From Terriglobia bacterium (GTDB taxonomy: Bacteria; Acidobacteriota; Terriglobia; UBA7540), in the NCBI GenBank assembly GCA_020072905.1, contig JAIQGB010000049.1:1-33332 (forward strand): a stretch of 33,332 bases of DNA, written 5' to 3'. A program made the translations under genes and the position numbers. Positions 31,839 through 33,332 of this stretch are shown here, piece by piece. The notes beneath the pieces are model-generated. The model was given only the letters and a program-made list of their open reading frames with translations. It did no database searches and was not told the origin of the DNA. Numbering within the stretch: the stretch's first letter is position 1; the number at the start of each line of letters is the position of its first letter.

Positions 31839-32765
31839 TCACTGCGGCGTCGAAGCTCCCGCGCTGCCCTGAAAGTGGAAAGAGCGGATAATCTTGTCGA
31901 GCACCGCCTGCTGAAACTGGAACATCTCCGACGAAGTGAGCCCAATGATGCCGAACGCCGTATTCCCTTGCGCCAGGTGGACCGACACTCCGTGCCATTC
32001 GGTGCCTTCGAGGAGGCCCGTGAAGTCGCGGCGCACCGCAGGCCGGCCGTCAAGCTGCAAGGTCGACTGGCCGAGCACCCGAAAATCCTCGTAGGTGCGG
32101 CGCAGGTTCACTTCGATCGCCTCGCTTTTGAGGTCCGGCGCGCCGCTCCACGCCTGCCGCTCCACGAAGAGCAAGGTCCTCTCGTCCTGGCTTCCGATGG
32201 CCACGATGGCCCGCCCCGTTTCGCGCGAAACCCCTTCGTGAATCTTCCACCCGGGAGGCTTGTACATCGTGAACTGGAAAGTGTCGTTGATGTAGTTGGT
32301 GCCTTCCAGATGTTCCTCGATCTTCGCCGGCAGCGGCACGTCGAGGAGACGGCTCACGGGCGGCGGAGGTGGCGCTTTGGGTGCGGCGGCGGGGGCGACG
32401 GATTTCGCTGAGGCGCTTTCGGCAACTGGTTCCGCCAGCGGGGGAGCCGGAGCATTCTTCTCACCGCCTTCGGAACCCGGGACCACAAGCTTTCCTGCGG
32501 CAGGCTTGCCCTTCTCAGCCGCCTGCTTCGCCGCGGCATCCTTCGACGCCGGATTGAACGTGATAGAACGTACGCGGTTCTTACGGACCAGCGCGTAGCC
32601 GAACTCCGTTTCGACCTTGAACATTCCGTTCTCAAATCCCACCACGGTGCCGACGATTTTCTGCCCGTTATCGAGCGTGAACTCCTCGGCCCGCGCCGGA
32701 CTCACAGCGGGCGCGACGGCGACCAGGAGCGCTACGAACCATCCGAGTTGAAATCGTCCCTTCAT
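31839..32765 (-). CDS. Secreted protein with proline/alanine-rich linker
   Basis: This 308-residue protein has a signal peptide (cleavage near PARAEE, residue 26). An N-terminal small beta domain (about 28-70: LDNGQKIVGTVVGFENGMFKV, SM-like in appearance) follows, then a low-complexity Pro/Ala/Lys linker (about 72-140). The C-terminal domain (about 150-300) contains FTMYKPPGWKIHEG and a strand-rich end with TAFGIIGLTSSEMFQFQ, reminiscent of PsbP/Mog1-like folds. No enzyme motif is visible. It probably acts in the periplasm or at the cell surface. It starts 19 bases downstream of lexA on the same strand, with GGGTAGGGA before the ATG, so it may be read from the lexA promoter and be SOS-linked by position. 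Function is unknown. Confidence 0.75.
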   Translation of the reverse strand: MKGRFQLGWFVALLVAVAPAVSPARAEEFTLDNGQKIVGTVVGFENGMFKVETEFGYALVRKNRVRSITFNPASKDAAAKQAAEKGKPAAGKLVVPGSEGGEKNAPAPPLAEPVAESASAKSVAPAAAPKAPPPPPVSRLLDVPLPAKIEEHLEGTNYINDTFQFTMYKPPGWKIHEGVSRETGRAIVAIGSQDERTLLFVERQAWSGAPDLKSEAIEVNLRRTYEDFRVLGQSTLQLDGRPAVRRDFTGLLEGTEWHGVSVHLAQGNTAFGIIGLTSSEMFQFQQAVLDKIIRSFHFQGSAGASTPQ

Positions 32766-32784
32766 TCCCTACCCGTCGACAACC

Positions 32785-33332
32785 TCAATATTTCCTCAGC
32801 ACGCCGATGACACGCCCCTGGATCTTCACTTCTCTTCCCGGCAGGACGATGGGGTCCATTTGCGCGTTGGCGGGCTGCAGGCGCACCTTGCCATTCGGCT
32901 CGCGGAAAAATCGCTTGAGCGTGGCGTCCGTGCCGCCGGTCAGCGCCACGACGATCTCGCCGTTCTCCGCCGTCTCCGCACCTTCGACCAGAATGTAGTC
33001 GCCGTTACAAATGTGGTCGTCAATCATCGAATCGCCCTTCACGCGCAACACGTAGATGCTGCCTTTGCCCTGCGCGAAGTCGCCGAAAGAAAACGTCTCA
33101 GGGTTGGGAATCGCCTCCACGGGCTGCCCGGCGGCGATGCGTCCGAGGAGCGGAAACTCCAGGTCCCCGAGCGGCCCGGCAGCGCGGGAGAGCACAGCGA
33201 CCGGCGCCGCTTTGCCGGCGGCAGGTCGCGGTTTGCCGAAGGGTCGCATCGCGGTCTTCGCGAAGGGCACCGAGCCCGGCACCGCCACCACTTCCACCGA
33301 GCGGCTCTGATTATAGCCGCGGCGGATGAAGC
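32785..33332 (-). CDS. lexA: LexA repressor, C-terminal part (gene continues beyond the right edge)
   Basis: The readable 182 residues cover the end of the winged helix (FIRRGYNQSRSVEV, encoded at the window edge), the linker and the whole S24 autoprotease domain. The self-cleavage site is Ala-Gly in GRIAAGQPVEA. The catalytic Ser is in KGDSMIDD and the Lys in DATLKRFF. The track start at 33297 is an artefact because the frame stays open to the edge and matches LexA upstream of it; the DNA-binding N-terminus is outside the window. LexA represses SOS genes and cleaves itself when RecA is activated. The linker is unusually Ala/Pro/Lys-rich (about 40 residues) before the protease domain. Confidence 0.93.
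   Translation of the reverse strand, partial: FIRRGYNQSRSVEVVAVPGSVPFAKTAMRPFGKPRPAAGKAAPVAVLSRAAGPLGDLEFPLLGRIAAGQPVEAIPNPETFSFGDFAQGKGSIYVLRVKGDSMIDDHICNGDYILVEGAETAENGEIVVALTGGTDATLKRFFREPNGKVRLQPANAQMDPIVLPGREVKIQGRVIGVLRKY

Noticed and set aside
1-33332. CRISPR array, insertion sequence or prophage
   Set aside because: No regularly spaced identical repeats, transposase, integrase or phage structural genes were found; the repeats present are imperfect intergenic inverted repeats.

Overview
The window is GC-rich, gene-dense bacterial chromosome. I see no phage, insertion sequence, CRISPR array, tRNA or rRNA gene. The gene content (an mreD / PBP2 / rodA / RNase G set, secreted DUF1080-type and GH20-like proteins, a type III polyketide synthase, a Phd-PIN toxin pair, and many short-word intergenic inverted repeats) suggests an Acidobacteriota-like soil or sediment bacterium, probably from a metagenome. 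That placement is inference; no rRNA gene is present to confirm it.

Layout. Positions 1-3.4 kb hold a secreted small protein and a Tat-type DUF1080 + PHP-like protein (minus strand), divergent from a GH20-like secreted glycosidase. From 3.6 to 14.3 kb lies the cell-shape block: mreD, then about 4.4 kb of unrelated cargo (fucose-isomerase-like protein, secreted protein, stand-alone proteasome-like Ntn hydrolase, Phd-PIN toxin-antitoxin pair), then mrdA (PBP2), rodA and an RNase E/G gene. mrdA is broken by an internal deletion. The RNase carries a disordered insertion of about 365 residues inside its S1 domain. From 14.5 to 21.1 kb is a housekeeping mixture: a B12-binding radical SAM enzyme, a sulfite-oxidase-like molybdoenzyme, a DUF309 protein, a small CuA-type cupredoxin, a disrupted type III polyketide synthase, a MIP18/SufT-like protein, an O-methyltransferase and proline dehydrogenase. 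From 21.2 to 25.3 kb are thioredoxin reductase, a NatAB-type ABC-2 exporter and two divergent small zinc-ribbon proteins.

From 25.5 to 31.7 kb, all on the minus strand, are two modules. One is an ArsR repressor with a MerR-like protein and a small membrane protein; similar palindromes lie at both promoters. The other is a four-gene iron-transport operon: FTR1-DUF2318 permease, two FtsX/MacB-type permeases, and an ABC ATPase whose C-terminus is a DtxR-type iron-sensing repressor domain. It is read from a clear TTGACA promoter. The ATPase-DtxR fusion is the most novel-looking system here. It implies that the transporter ATPase itself senses iron, or doubles as regulator of its own operon. One missing base separates the last DtxR segment from the rest of the reading frame.

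The right edge (31.8-33.3 kb) carries a secreted proline-rich-linker protein downstream of lexA, whose 5' part lies outside the window.

Three genes (mrdA, the polyketide synthase, the ATPase-DtxR fusion) are frame-disrupted. Assembly or sequencing error must be excluded before reading biology into those breaks.
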